In this document: in pieces, positions 43,835 through 55,623 of the stretch
How the letters are laid out: each line of letters opens with the position of its first letter
Position numbering within the stretch: the first letter of the stretch is position 1
Assembly: GCF_900090045.1 (NCBI RefSeq)
Contig: NC_041775.1
Location: forward strand, 372,001-436,000
Direction: 5' to 3'
Length of the DNA: 64,000 bases
Origin: Plasmodium malariae
Lineage: Eukaryota; Apicomplexa; Aconoidasida; Haemosporida; Plasmodiidae
Notes under the pieces: model-generated
Databases searched by the model: none
What the model was told of the DNA's origin: nothing
The model's input: the letters and a program-made list of their open reading frames with translations, nothing else
Translations under genes and position numbers: made by a program

Positions 43835-44609
43835 GTCTTTGAATGCGTGTACGCCTTAAGCCTTTTTAGTCATTTATAGCTTTTTTTTTTTTTTTTTTTT
43901 AACAATGATAAGTGAAATCAAAAAAAAAAAAAAAAAAAAAAAAAAACTCACAAAGAAAATGCAGAAAAAAAGAGCATAATTGAGAAAAATAAAATAAAAA
44001 TTAAATAAGCATAAAAAATGAAAAATCGAAAAAATTAAAAAAAATCGAAAAAATTAAAAAAAATTGAAAAAATTAAAAAAAATCGAAAAAATTAAAAAAA
44101 GTCGAACAAATTAAAAAAAAAAAGAAAAATTTAGAAAAAAACGAAAAATTTAGAAAAGTCGAATAAGTGAAAAGCATAAAAAAATAATAAAACTTAAACC
44201 TAAACATGAACAATAATAATAAAAAACACAGCTGTTTGATTGTGTTGTGTATGGGAATAAAACCCCTTCCTCATTAACTAGCGAACTAATCGAATGCGTA
44301 AGCGTCTGCACACATTTTAAAATCTATTTTTCCATCCATATAGTAATGTGAAAGCTTCATAAAAAGAAAAGAAAAAAACATAATTATATAATAACACGTT
44401 AAAAAAGTATGCTAATATATCTAAAAAAAAAAATATATACAAAAAGGAAACATGTATCTGTGCACTACTCCTAGCCCTTGTTTGTATCACAACATTATGT
44501 ATCGCTTATCCTATCCTAACTACGTTTTTCTCAGCTAAAAGTAAACATAGGTGTTCAAAAAACGTTTAAAAAGTTTTCTCAACTGTGCCTGGAAAATTTG
44601 GGAGTATAA
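43835..44609. other. Convergent intergenic with A-rich tandem repeat
   Basis: Holds adjacent T(18) and A(27) runs at about 43880-43946 (a potential long A/T hairpin between two convergent genes). A degenerate A-rich repeat follows at about 44020-44165 (unit AAAAATCGAAAAAATTAA, 18 bp, about 7 copies). No gene. Confidence 0.8.
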
Positions 44610-47600
44610 TCATAATAAGGTCCTAAAAAAAAAAAAAAAATATATTATATACATATAAAACGCTGTATGGACGAATGATTCCTCTTCATATGGATTGATG
44701 CTATACGCATTTGTGTGTATACTTATTTAAAATATCCAAGAAGAGGAATTTCTTCTCATCGCTAATATTTTGGTAGGAAAATATATTAACCTAGGCATAA
44801 AAAAAAAAAAAGAACAAAAAGTGTTTTGAGCTACATATACGCATTCACAAATATACACATTTTGTACACATAGGTATGCATATGTAACAAAAAGAAAAAA
44901 AAAAAAAAAAAAAAAATCATCTATACCAATTTCTTCCTTTTTTCAATATCTACGTCTGCAAAATTAATATTGCTATTAACCATCTGCAATTTGATTAAGT
45001 TGTATATTTCTTCTATGCACATCTGTCACACAAAGGAGGAAAGGATAAAAAAAGGAAAAATATTACACATATAATAATATAATTATGCACATATCCGTAT
45101 TAATTTTGTTAAGCTCGTTTTCTTTTATGCTTTTTAGCCCGTTTTAAGCAATTACGTCATATTTGAATTTATCCAAAAAATCTATAGCCTTTTTGATGGT
45201 GTCCCTTTTCCTATCAAAATGTGTACACACGTATATATGTACAAACACAAACACACGTATATATGTACAAACACAAACACACGTATATATGTACAAACAC
45301 AAACACACGTATATATGTACAAACACAAGCACAGGTATATATGTACAAACACAAGCACAGGTACATATGTACAAACACAAACACACGTATATATGTACAA
45401 ACACAAGCACAGGTACATATGTGTAAATACTAGAATCAAATTGCTCATAGGGTACTATTCTCCTCTAAAAACATTCCACGTATATAAGCTCTTACAAAGT
45501 GTTTAGAATGTTCGTCAGGTGAAAACTTTCCTCTTGTCCTTTTATGAACGTCTTAATTTTGCTTAAAAATTTGTTCAAGTTGTTTATGTAATCGTCTATA
45601 AAAGGGGAGAGTGTTTATCATTTTGAAAGATAACCATGCATATACACGCAGAGGTGGGTATATACATGCACGTATACATGAACGTATATATGCACGCATA
45701 TATGCACGCATATATGCAATTGTGTGTATAAATGAGTATATGGAAAAAGGTCTATTTCCTACTTTGTGATACGATAAACGATTCCGTCTTTTTCCTATGC
45801 AGATAGTCATCGATGCAGAAGGTTAAAAACTCATATATCATCTCAGTACTCAGTGAGGATAAATCAAATATATTTTTCTTCAGTTTCAAATTGTTGTTTA
45901 TGAAGGTTAACAAATCGTACGAATTTTTCAATTTTTCCTGGCAACTATCACTAGACGTCATGTAATATTCCAGTTTTTTTTTTAGATGGTTTAAAACTAT
46001 TTTGTTTTGTTCCTTTGAATTCATGTTAAATAAAAATGTGAAAAAGGAGTCCATGTTGTTGATAGCATTTAGGTCTTGACTTTTGATGTATTTCTGTGGT
46101 GGGGGAAAAGCGGGAAGGGGAAAAAATATTAATACGTTAATAAGTTTATGTTTATGTTGATATTTGTGTGTGCATGTACGTAAGTATGCACGTATACATG
46201 TAAATATATATGCATTTATGTATGTACTTAAGTACATACCCTTGCACGAGCGCATATTTCAAAAAATAAACTAACAAACGAACAAATGAACAAACGAACT
46301 GTTACCTCGTATATTTTAGTGGATATATCACTAATGACGCTATGGTCAACGTTTAGAATTCTCGTTAATTTGAAAATGTTCTCCTTATAGATTAACCTGT
46401 TTTCATCATTGATGATGTCTATTACGTATAGGACATATCTCTCTATTATTCTGTGTACTAAATTGTAGTTTGGTTCAATTAAGGAAAACTTCACATAATA
46501 TTTTTCACCCTCTTTTTTTATAAGATTAAAGTTATTATATATAAGCAATATTTCATTAATATTATTAATAAAATGAGAATCACTTTTGTATATATAAAAG
46601 TTTTCCTTAATTGTACTAAATATTGAATGAGTCTGCTTAAATATACAACAGAGTTCGACATCTGCTGCTTGCTCTTCAGATATATTTAAAAAATTTATAA
46701 TTTTTTTTAAATATAAATTTTTAATATTTCCATAATTTTTATTTAAAATATTTGTTTTTATAATATCATTAATCATCTTTTCATATTCGTCAATTAAATA
46801 CAAATCATGTATTTCTTGTGCATTTTTTATATTTAAAATAATTTCATAAAAATATAAATCTTTTCTACTATTATATATATTCTCTTTTAAAACTAGTAGT
46901 TTATTTATATACATTTTTTTACATATATCTTCAAAAGTTTCATCATCAATGCATTCAAAGATATCCTGTTTTTTTATTATGTAATTGGCAACATACAAGT
47001 TGTCTTGTTTATGACTTCTCTGTGATTTATCTTTTTCTAAAAATTCATTAAAATTAAAATTCTTATAATTAAATAAATTTTCATTACCTATAATTTTTAA
47101 ATTGTCATCCATATTTTTTAAATCGTTTAAATTTTGACTAGTAACCTTTTCTAAAAACCTTTTTATAATATTGTCTTCAATTTCTTTGTCTATATAATCG
47201 TAATCTACGTTAAAAATAATTTTAAACATTTTCCTTTCCGACTCGTTCTTCATGTATTTTAACACGAATTCTTCATATAACTTTTTCCGATCCTCTAATA
47301 AAAGAATTTCTTTATTTCCTACTTCATCGGAAAAATCATCTTTGTGTAAGTTGTGTTTTAACTGTTCTTCTGGGACCTGCACGTCATGCATGAAAGACTC
47401 CCTCCCATTATCATAGGCATGTATGTCGTCCATTTGCATATCGTCTATTTGCATATCGTCCCTTTGCATACCTCCACTTTGCATATCGTCTATTTGCATA
47501 TCGTCCCTTTGCATACCTCCACTTTGCATACCTCCACTTTGCATACCTCCACTTTGCATACCTCCACTTTGCATACCTCCATTTTGCATAACTCCACTTC

Positions 47601-50600
47601 TCATATCATCATCTTCTGACTGTCGTTTACCCTGTTTTCCTCGCCCACCTAATTGCACTGCTTCCATAGTTTCCATCGTTTCATCATCATTCTCGTAGAA
47701 ATATTGTTCTCCATTATTTTGATCGTATCCATCTGTATTAGCCATGTTATTTTCACTATGCCTATTCCATGAAAATGAGTAATCCAAATTGAAGATATTG
47801 TGACTGACCTTGAGGTACTTCCTTTTCTTCTTTACCTTTTTATAAACATTTATTAGGTTTACAACTAATTTTAAACATTTATTTATATTTTCAAGTTTTA
47901 AAAAAATATTAATATTTTCTTTTGTCTTTATTACAAAGTTGATAATAATATTTTTTATAATATATTCAGTAGCCCTATTTGACAGAGTTATACCTCTTTT
48001 CAAAAAAAATAAATTGTCATTTTTATTTTTCATCTTTTTGAAAATTAAATTATTAATGAATATCTTATATTCTTTATACATATATTGATATAAATACTTT
48101 TCTAAATATTTATCTGTAAAATGTTTGTCAATAATGAAATATTTTCTTAAAAAATATATATCGTTCAACTTTTTTAATAATTGTTCTTTTTCACTTAGTT
48201 CTTTCCTCTTCTTTTCTAGATGATCTCCCTCAACTTTATCCTTACCGACGGATTTTTTCGTACTATCCTCTACTATATAATCGACACTTTCTTCTAAGTT
48301 TTTATACAGGTTTTCATCCGTATCTAAGAATGTAAAATCGTCCTGCTTATCAATGGCTTCAACATCCTCCTCCTCTTCATAGGCAGCTTCGTTATCCCCC
48401 TCATATGAAATCTCATCTTCCTTATCAATGTTTGTCTGATCATCTCCCTCACCGTTCGTTTCATCTTCCTTACTCTCTTTCCTCTGGACATCGCTACTAT
48501 CACTATTACCTTTCATAGTATTATTAGTTCTATTAGCATCATGTTTGTATGTTAAAACGGGTTCTTCACCATTCTTCAGATAGATGTCCTTCTGTGGATA
48601 TATCAAATTATTTGAATTATCCTTATCTTGTACATTATGCTCAGGTGTATATTTGTCGTGCGTCCCCCCCTCTCTTTCTCTGTTTTCATAATTCTCTTGA
48701 TAGCTCTCCTTTTGTTTGCCTTTTTCTTTCTCATCTTCTCTAACTACTGCCTTTCTCTGCCCCGTCTGATTCGGTTGAACATACACAGACTCATAATGTT
48801 CCTCTTCAATAATACGTTTGACCATTTTGACAAAAATTGACAAGTTGACTTCTTCTATTACACGAGTATCTAGAGTTATAAAATTCATTTTATTAACGTC
48901 TTCAAAAACATTGTTTGAGTAACGCTTGCTGTCAAGTACAGAAATTATATAATCCCTGTAATCACCTTTCATCCTTTCTAAAAGACAATCAATAATTGCA
49001 TTCTCCTTTACCTAAAGGGTGTAACGAAACAAATTATTGTATCAATAAAAAATTGGACGACTAGCTGGCACTGAAGATGATGCAGACATTACCAGGGATG
49101 TTATTAACGTGTATTGTCCATGCTCATGCTTTTTGTGCATGTACACATATAAAACGCACGTTCAAGCACATGCACGTGTGCACATATGAAACACAGGTGC
49201 ATGTTTGTAGTATGCACTTCCTCAGTTAAGTGCAACTTTTCACTCAAATGACTTACTCCCAGATGCTCCGAAATACGATCGAGAAAAACGTAACTAGAAA
49301 GTTTGTTGCTCCTACAGAAGAATGGAATACTGTACGTATTCTCCCTAATGATGTTCAACTTGTGCACATCTACAATGTCATACTTAAACTTAAGACTGAT
49401 AATATAAAAAATGTAGTACAATCTTGAAAGTGCATCTTTATTTGAGTTATCTTTATTTATACAGTAAGCATAATATTTATTTAGAATAAGATTAGTAATG
49501 CTTTTTATATTTTCTATATTGTTTCTGAATAGCGTATGATACAAGGATAGAAAACTATTAATATTCGAAATAGTATTATCATCCATCATTTCGTCAATAT
49601 ATATTACTTTATTTAAATATTGCGAAAAAATATCATTTAGGCAAATTAGTATATCATCTAAAGTATAGTTAAATTTACTCATAAATTCTTCTATGCTTCT
49701 CTTATTTAAATTATTTATACCTTCATAAAAAAAGTAATGTGAAAATAATATAGAGAAAAATTCTTCTGTTATTGAAAAATACTGATTGTATTTATTAATA
49801 CATAAGAAGTTAATCAATAAACAAAATAATCCTATCTTATATATATGCATATTTTTAAAATAGGATATTAAGTTTATATGATTTTCTAAAAGAAATAAAT
49901 TTTCGAGTTTAATTCTCCTTATCATAGTCTTCATTGCATATGTTAGTGTTCCACTCAAGCAGGCGAAGCACACATATTTTATAATATAAACATTTTTTAA
50001 GTAAAACGATATGAACTTGCACAACGCCTTGTTCGAGAATAGATTGTCCTTCCTTGAGAGTTCCCCTGAAAAATGATTTTTTTTTAAGTTAAATTTGGGT
50101 AAATGGTGTAATTGTGGTGGCTAAGGAGGGTGTGCATACATGTGCGGGTATATACGTGTGTAGGTATATATGTGCGAGGGTATATACGTGTGTTGATATA
50201 TACGTGCATGGGTATATACGTGTGTGGATATATACAAGTGTGGATATATACATGCATGGGTATATACAAGTGTGGATATATACGTGCATGGGTATATACA
50301 AGTGTGGATATATACGTGCGTTTCTATCCGCGAAGGAGAAACCTCTCCTCAAGCATAAAGTTCCTACCGTATGGAACTGTGAGCGCCGCTTCCCTATGAT
50401 TTATTAGAGTATTTATGTAGTAGTAATAAGACTGTATGTTTTTGTATTTGTTAATAGCAGTAGATCCATTAAAATTTCGTCCTTTTTTTAAAAAATAAGA
50501 CAGAATAAAATTTAAAATGTTGTAATTTTTCTTTTGCTTTTCTTCTTTTAATTTTTTCATTTCGTTAAAATAATATTCCATGGATTTCTTTTCCCCATTC

Positions 50601-51073
50601 ACATAGCCAAATTTGGAAAAAAAGGCATTTTCATTTTTTAGAGTAGGTATATAATTAATTATTTTCATAATTTCTTTCTTTCCATCGTCTGTTTCATAAT
50701 CATCTATTTTGTTTTTTTTTAAATACTCTTTAATATCCTCGTACGTGATGTCATCCTTATCATCCCCATTTTCACTATCCCCATTTTCACTATCCCCATT
50801 ATCATCATACCCATTATCATCATACCCATTATCATCATACCCATTATCATCTATACTTCGTATGAGAAAAGGCTGAAGTAATTTTGCATTTTTTTCAACA
50901 GATAAAATATTTATTTCTTCACAACTGCTTCTGAACAAGTAATACTTAGGACCCCTTTGTGCTGATAAAGCAATATAGGTTCTTACTTTATATTTTTTAT
51001 AATTTCTTATTGCAAAAGAAAAAAGCTTAAATAATAACGTTACAAAATAGAACAGGGTAAAGGGGCAATGCAT
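44610..51073 (-). CDS. Nine-exon large protein with leader-like N-terminus, unknown function
   Basis: Exons: 51073-50368, 50065-49257, 49011-46306, 46093-45763, 45595-45496, 45210-45156, 45022-44927, 44790-44723 and 44622-44610. All borders are GT-AG and in phase; together they make about 1627 residues. The N-terminus MHCPFTLFYFVTLLFKLFSF is hydrophobic and is followed by a basic, acid-free stretch, AIRNYKKYKVRTYIALSAQR. This is the bipartite look of an apicoplast-targeted protein. After an acidic Asp-Asn-Gly repeat (about 77-100), the body is almost all helix, with a possible hydrophobic segment (IYKIGLFCLLINFLCI, exon 2). Exon 3 carries a Glu/Asp-rich region and M-Q-x-x-x pentamer repeats (about 995-1040 overall). 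A recurring pattern of long helices, such as NFLNISEEQAADVELCC, faintly recalls stromal Tic110-type repeats; I do not claim that identity. The last two exons are the least certain. Confidence 0.78.
45228..45425. repeat. 24-bp minisatellite in intron 5 of the nine-exon gene
   Basis: About eight head-to-tail copies of a 24-bp unit (ACACGTATATATGTACAAAC plus ACAA) with CACGT/CAGGT variants. It lies wholly inside the intron 45211-45495. All six frames stay open, giving six spurious Tyr/Cys/Val or Thr/His ORFs. Confidence 0.95.
47420..47605 (-). repeat. 15-bp coding repeat (Met-Gln-x-x-x pentamers)
   Basis: About 12 units on the plus strand read CCTCCACTTTGCATA or CGTCTATTTGCATA-type; on the coding strand these give MQSGG, MQRDD and MQIDD. 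Two sub-families are interleaved, basic/neutral GG units and acidic DD units, in exon 3 of the nine-exon gene. Confidence 0.95.
50110..50330. repeat. Minisatellite in intron 1 of the nine-exon gene
   Basis: Units of about 14-22 bp built from GTGTGGATATATAC and GTGCATGGGTATATAC fill most of the 302-bp intron 50066-50367. This array and the intron-5 array share the TATATAC/GTATATA core. Confidence 0.9.
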
Positions 51074-51179
51074 GATTCATTTCTGAGTTATCAGGTGGAA
51101 ACTACACATTTGTCGGTAGTTCCAAAAGTTACACAAAAAAAAAAAAAAAAAAAGAATGGTGAACAAGAAAAGACGAAAA

Positions 51180-51375
51180 ACAAAAAGAGGAAAGATAAAG
51201 GGAAGAAGGGAAATGGAAAATGGAAATGGAAAATGGAAAAGGAAAATGGAAAATGGAAAATGGAAAAGGAAAATGGAAAATGGAAAAGGAAAATGGAACA
51301 TGCAAAAGAGAAGATGTAAAAGAGAAGATGCAAAAGGGAAGATGCAAAAGGGAAAAGGGTAGATGGGAAATGCAA
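51180..51375. repeat. Purine-only minisatellite (GAAAATGGAAAATGG-type)
   Basis: Mixed 6-7 bp words GGAAAAT, GGAAAAG and GGAAATG, then a second array of AAGAGAAGATGCAAAAG-type 18-bp units. There is strong strand asymmetry (A/G on plus) over about 190 bp. ORFs on both strands are artefacts. Confidence 0.92.
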
Positions 51376-51743
51376 AAGGCAAAAATTTATCTCTTAATGG
51401 AAAGAATACAACTCAATACATTTACCTACTATGTTCCCTTCCCTTTATATTTTGTTTCCCTTATTTATTCTTCAAAAAAAGTATATATGGAACGATGGAT
51501 TTTGTTGCAATAATATTACCTTTTGAATGATTACTCATTCCGGGGGGGGTATAATGCGCCCTTTCAAAAAATGATGAAATAAAGAGTATGCACAAAAAGC
51601 GCCTAACACTTACACATATATAAATATATGTGCGAATATGTATGTATAAGTACATGTGCGCATATGTACGGTTATGTATGCTTTTTTTTCCCTCCCCACA
51701 CCAACTGTTTTATTAAAGCAAAATTTGAAAATATAACTTCCTC

Positions 51744-51866
51744 TCAATTTAGATCATTCTTGTGTACATATTTCAAGGCTTCTTTTTCATCGTAAGCATC
51801 ATTTTTCAGCTCATTCGTTAAAATGCACTTAAACAAGTTACATATAATTTTTCCGTAAATTAATCT
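51744..51866 (-). CDS. Possible terminal exon of an unidentified small gene
   Basis: After an ACACAG acceptor-like site, the frame reads RLIYGKIICNLFKCILTNEL and then KNDAYDEKEALKYVHKNDLN, stop. The amino-acid balance is that of real protein, not of repeat or TA-rich noise. No upstream exon could be joined with confidence and no family is recognised. It could also be chance. Confidence 0.25.
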   Translation of the reverse strand, partial: RLIYGKIICNLFKCILTNELKNDAYDEKEALKYVHKNDLN

Positions 51867-51883
51867 CTGTGTACTATAACGTG

Positions 51884-51916
<33 letters not shown>

Positions 51917-52220
51917 GTACAGTGCTACTTATCATTATTATTATTATTGTTTTTTTAAATCATACAGTGCTACTTATTTTATTTTACTTTTTTTTTTTTT
52001 CCTTTTTTTTGGTGTTTCTCTTAAATGTTTAATAGCACTACGTATTCCATAAGTATATTCCTTGCATTTTTCCCTTATAAGGAGAGAACATATATTTTTT
52101 TAAAATTAAAAATACATTAAATTGAAATCTTATGTGAGTGAAATATATATAAACCCAAGCACATGCGTATATGCGCACATGTATAAGTTTTACTCTGCTT
52201 GTGTGAGTATGCATGTATAC

Positions 52221-52345
52221 ACTTATATGTAGCATTATTGTAGCATTATTGTAGCATTATTGTAGCATTATTGTAGCATTATTGTAGCATTATTGCAGCA
52301 TTATTGCAGCGTTATTGTAGCGTTATTGTAGTCTTTTTGCAGTTT
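52221..52345. repeat. 11-bp tandem repeat (TGTAGCATTAT)
   Basis: About ten copies of TGTAGCATTAT, with TGCAGCATTAT and TGTAGCGTTAT variants at the right end, 130-250 bp upstream of the CX9C gene start. Confidence 0.95.
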
Positions 52346-52470
52346 ATCCGATTAGAAGTTAACAGAGTAAGAGAAGTTGTTCCGATTATATTAATAGCAT
52401 CAGTACTACATAGTACATTTTTTTTCAGAATAACATGTCTTAAGGGTGTGAATGTACAGCTAAGATAAAT

Positions 52471-53093
52471 ATGACCTCATCTATTGAGAGCTTTTTAAAT
52501 GCTTCAGCTTTTTCCGTAGCAATGTTGAAAGGTGATATATATATGCAAGCAATATAAGTCATCATCATATATGCCTCTACCGGTTTTTTTTTATTTCTTC
52601 ACGTTGAGGTTTCACAATTAACTTTATTTTTTTTTGTTTTATTTTTTCTGTATTTTCTTTCATATCATACCTTCTGCTCATTTTAGCTCCCTTCATGGCT
52701 CTTTTTTTTTCACTCTCCTTTTTTGCAAAATTTTTTTTCTTTTTTTTTTTTTTTTAAACTTTATTTTATTCTTACTTTATCAGACGAACAAGTAGACGAG
52801 AAGGCTGAAAAGGAGAAATGCGAAAATGAGTATAATGTTCTCTTGGAGTGCTTGGACAAATATAACAGGTCTAATCATCGTGCATAGCAACTTATGACAC
52901 AGAAGAACTATTCTTGATTATATATACATGTATACATAATCACCCACACATATATATATACATATATGTAAATCTATGCACGATTTTGTGTAGAAAATGG
53001 CCGATGTGCCAAAATGAATTAAAGACGTTCCGTGCATGTTATAACGAAAGCGAAAAAAATAATACCATTGAAAAAAAGGATAGGAAGAGTTAG
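52471..53093 (+). CDS. Twin CX9C (CHCH-type) mitochondrial protein, three exons
   Basis: Exons 52471-52531, 52784-52868 and 52994-53093 (61+85+100 nt, in phase) give 81 residues. The borders are AAAG|GTGATA, TTTATCAG|AC, AACAG|GTCTAA and GTGTAG|AAAA. The protein starts MTSSIESFLNASAFSVAMLK and holds two CX9C motifs, KCENEYNVLLECLDKYNR and MCQNELKTFRACYNE, separated by the short loop KWP. It ends in a basic tail. This is the helix-loop-helix of small intermembrane-space proteins oxidised by the Mia40/Erv route (COX-assembly factors such as COA4, COX19, CMC). W-x-x-C-Q-x-x-x-x-x-F-x-x-C resembles COA4/CMC3 most. The exact subfamily is uncertain. Confidence 0.85.
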
Positions 53094-53909
53094 TAACGCA
53101 CATGTGAAGGTATAGTTTTTTTTTTTTTTTTAATATAAGCAAAAATTTTCCAAGTTTAAATGTTTTAAAATTAAGTAAACACAACTAAAAATGATAGTAA
53201 AAATATGGAAATATTAGTAAGTAAATTTACCTTTTTGTATATACTTATTTACACTTTTATATTTTATGTTTTATGTTTTATGTTTTATATTTTATGTTTT
53301 ATGTTTTATGTTTTATATTTTCTTTTTTTTTTTTTTTTCATATATTTTTGCACATTTTCTTATAATTTTTACCTTTATGTGTGTGTGTGTGTACTGGTTC
53401 TGTTGCAAAAAAAAAAAAAAAAAAAAAAAGTTATACAACTATGTAAAACAAAAAAAAAAATTTGTTCTTTTACAACTATAAAAAAAAATAGGTATTATAT
53501 AATTATAAAAAAAGAACATGTATATAATTATAAAAAAAGAACAGGTGTTATATAATTATAAAAAAAGAACAGGTGTTATATAATTATAAAAAAAGAACAG
53601 GTGTTATATAATTATAAAAAAAGAACAGGTGTTATATAATTATAAAAAAAAAAAAGAGTTGTTATACATTTATAAAAAAAAAAAGAGTTATTATCAAACA
53701 ATTATATAAAAAAAAATCTGTTGTTATTTTACAATTAAAAAAGAATTACAAATTTTAAAACATACTTTATCAATTTGGTTGCAATTAAATAAATTTTTTT
53801 TTTTTTTTATATTAAATGAATATAGACCAGGGGTATATGTGTTATGTTAAAGTGCAGAAAATGTACTAGTAGTATGTCTGTTTAATGGGTGTATGATCAT
53901 ATTATATGG

Positions 53910-53941
<32 letters not shown>

Positions 53942-54096
53942 TTATGTATATGCTTACTTATATACATATATACGTATTCGTACCCGTTTGGGCTGACTCA
54001 GGTAACCCTTCACACACTGGATGAGAAAAAATTATTAACAATAATGTTCTTATAACTTGTTAAAAAAAGAAAAACCTTGAACAGTACAAAATAAAA
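53094..54096. other. Intergenic with 28-bp repeat
   Basis: 1.0 kb of AT-rich DNA: a TTTTATGTTTTATG repeat (53258-53322), a GT tract (53380-53392), poly(A) (53407-53429), a 28-bp repeat (53498-53665) and a TA tract (53911-53937). No gene seen. Confidence 0.75.
53498..53665. repeat. 28-bp tandem repeat
   Basis: About five copies of a 28-bp unit with TTATATAATTATAAAAAAAG and then AACAGGTG. The first copy has ACATGTA in place of ACAGGTG, and the array decays to the right into poly(A) variants. Confidence 0.92.
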
Positions 54097-54784
54097 ATGA
54101 ATACCACATCAAATGAAGATGTTAACAATAAGGACAATCCAAAAGAGGTTAAAAAAAGAAAGAAACGAAAAAAAAAAATCATCATAGATGTTCGAAAAAA
54201 AGTTTTACGGAAAAATGAATTTTTGAGTGAACATATAATAAATCAAAATGGTCATAAGGAAAATTTACCAAGTAAAGAGTATACCAATAATACCACAAGC
54301 AGTAAGAAAGCTACTAGTAAAAATGGACAAAAGAGTAATACTGAACCTTTAAAAAAAGTTTTGTTTTTTGATAAAGAGTACAATATCAGAGAGGTATGCT
54401 TATAAAAAAAAAAAAAAATAAAAATAAAAAATAATGATATATTAGTTATAATATTTGAGCACCAATTTATACGTATGTATGTTTTTATATTTGTGTGTTT
54501 GTATTTTTGCGTGTGCTTTCCCCTGCGATAACTCCTAAAAAAATTACAAACGGAAAATAATATATTTACTTTAACATTTTTTCCCCTGTAGCACACTAAT
54601 TTTTGAATAAAAGTTTACAATGGTTTAGCGTAACACACTTGTACTGCAATTATGCTCTTTACTTGTCTTCTTATTTTATTACTCTCTTTTCCTGATTCAT
54701 TTCTACAATTTTCTTTTCCCAATCTTACAGATTGGACGATGCCAGATATCTGACCTTCTTCTAAACCGAGTGCAGAAAAAATAA
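54097..54784 (+). CDS. Small lysine-rich protein, two exons, function unknown
   Basis: Exon 1 (54097-54393) encodes 99 residues. It is very basic at the start (KKRKKRKKKIIIDVRKKVLR) and Asn/Ser/Thr-rich in the middle, and ends PLKKVLFFDKEYNIRE at a GTATGC donor. Two good acceptors follow in the same phase. TTTCCCCTGTAG (54591) gives only HTNF-stop. CCCAATCTTACAG (54730) gives IGRCQISDLLLNRVQKK, stop 54782-54784, which I prefer because it looks like folded protein. The lysine cluster suggests nuclear or nucleolar location. KKVLF fits the loose [RK]-V-x-F docking pattern for protein phosphatase 1, which is only suggestive. No known family recognised. Confidence 0.6.
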
Positions 54785-55584
54785 ACGATTTGAAATAACA
54801 CATTTTTAGCCTTATTCTTTTTTTTTTTTTTTTTTTGAAAAATACTAAACATCCAAATTATTCTACATAGGAAAGTAACACATTTTACAGTCCTTAGTAC
54901 ATGTAACATAGCATTAAGTAATACGTTCTTAATTTTTATGAGAACAAAAACTATTCATCTCTATTTATATATATTCACATAATACATATATAACATATTG
55001 TCCAATAAACTTGATTTTACAGTATGCTATGCAAGCTTTCAAAATTACTCAGTTAATGTTAAAGCATTGTTACGTTGCGTTATAATTTTTTTTTTTTTTT
55101 TTGAATATAAGTTAATTTAAACAGTCATGAATATTGTCGTGTCAAAATGACAAATATAAACAAAATTATATTTTATAATAGCTTTTATACAAAATAAAAG
55201 GGAAGAAATGAAAGAAAAAAAAAAAGAAAAAAAAAGTATAAAATATAATGAAATAGAAAAAAAAAATATGTATATAATTTAATAAAATAAAAAAAAAATA
55301 TATATATATATAATATAATAAAATAAAAATATCCACCTTGACCAAACTGACGTAAATAATACTATACCAAGTAGATATGTACAATTAAATAAGGACAATC
55401 CATTAAATAGTTTAATTTTATGTACTGTATTAATTTGCTCTCTTCCACAAAACTCTGATGAACACTTACACATGTACATATACAAACACCAGTTAACGTC
55501 TCGTTGGGTGCTTTTTATTTGTCCCACCACATCACGTAAAAGCAAAAATGGAGCATATAAGGTGATAACCACACATATGTATAT

Positions 55585-55623
<39 letters not shown>

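Larger units (their letters stand above)
51074..52470. other. Divergent intergenic with two minisatellites
   Basis: 1.4 kb between the nine-exon gene (-) and the CX9C gene (+). It has a purine-rich repeat (51180-51375), a poly(T) run (51886-51911), a 21-bp direct duplication near 51911 and 51955 (AAATCGTACAGTGCTACTTAT, one mismatch) and an 11-bp repeat (52221-52345). A possible minus-strand exon lies at about 51744-51866. Confidence 0.7.

Noticed and set aside
45144..45506. ORFs with YVQTQTHVYMYKHKH-like repeats on both strands
   Set aside because: They come from the 24-bp intronic minisatellite. Only the short pieces at 45156-45210 and 45496-45595 are used as exons.
53205..53555. Plus-strand ORF of 116 residues (FYVLCFMFYILCF-like)
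   Set aside because: Derived from the TTTTATGTTTTATG repeat and poly(A); no start context or homologous look.
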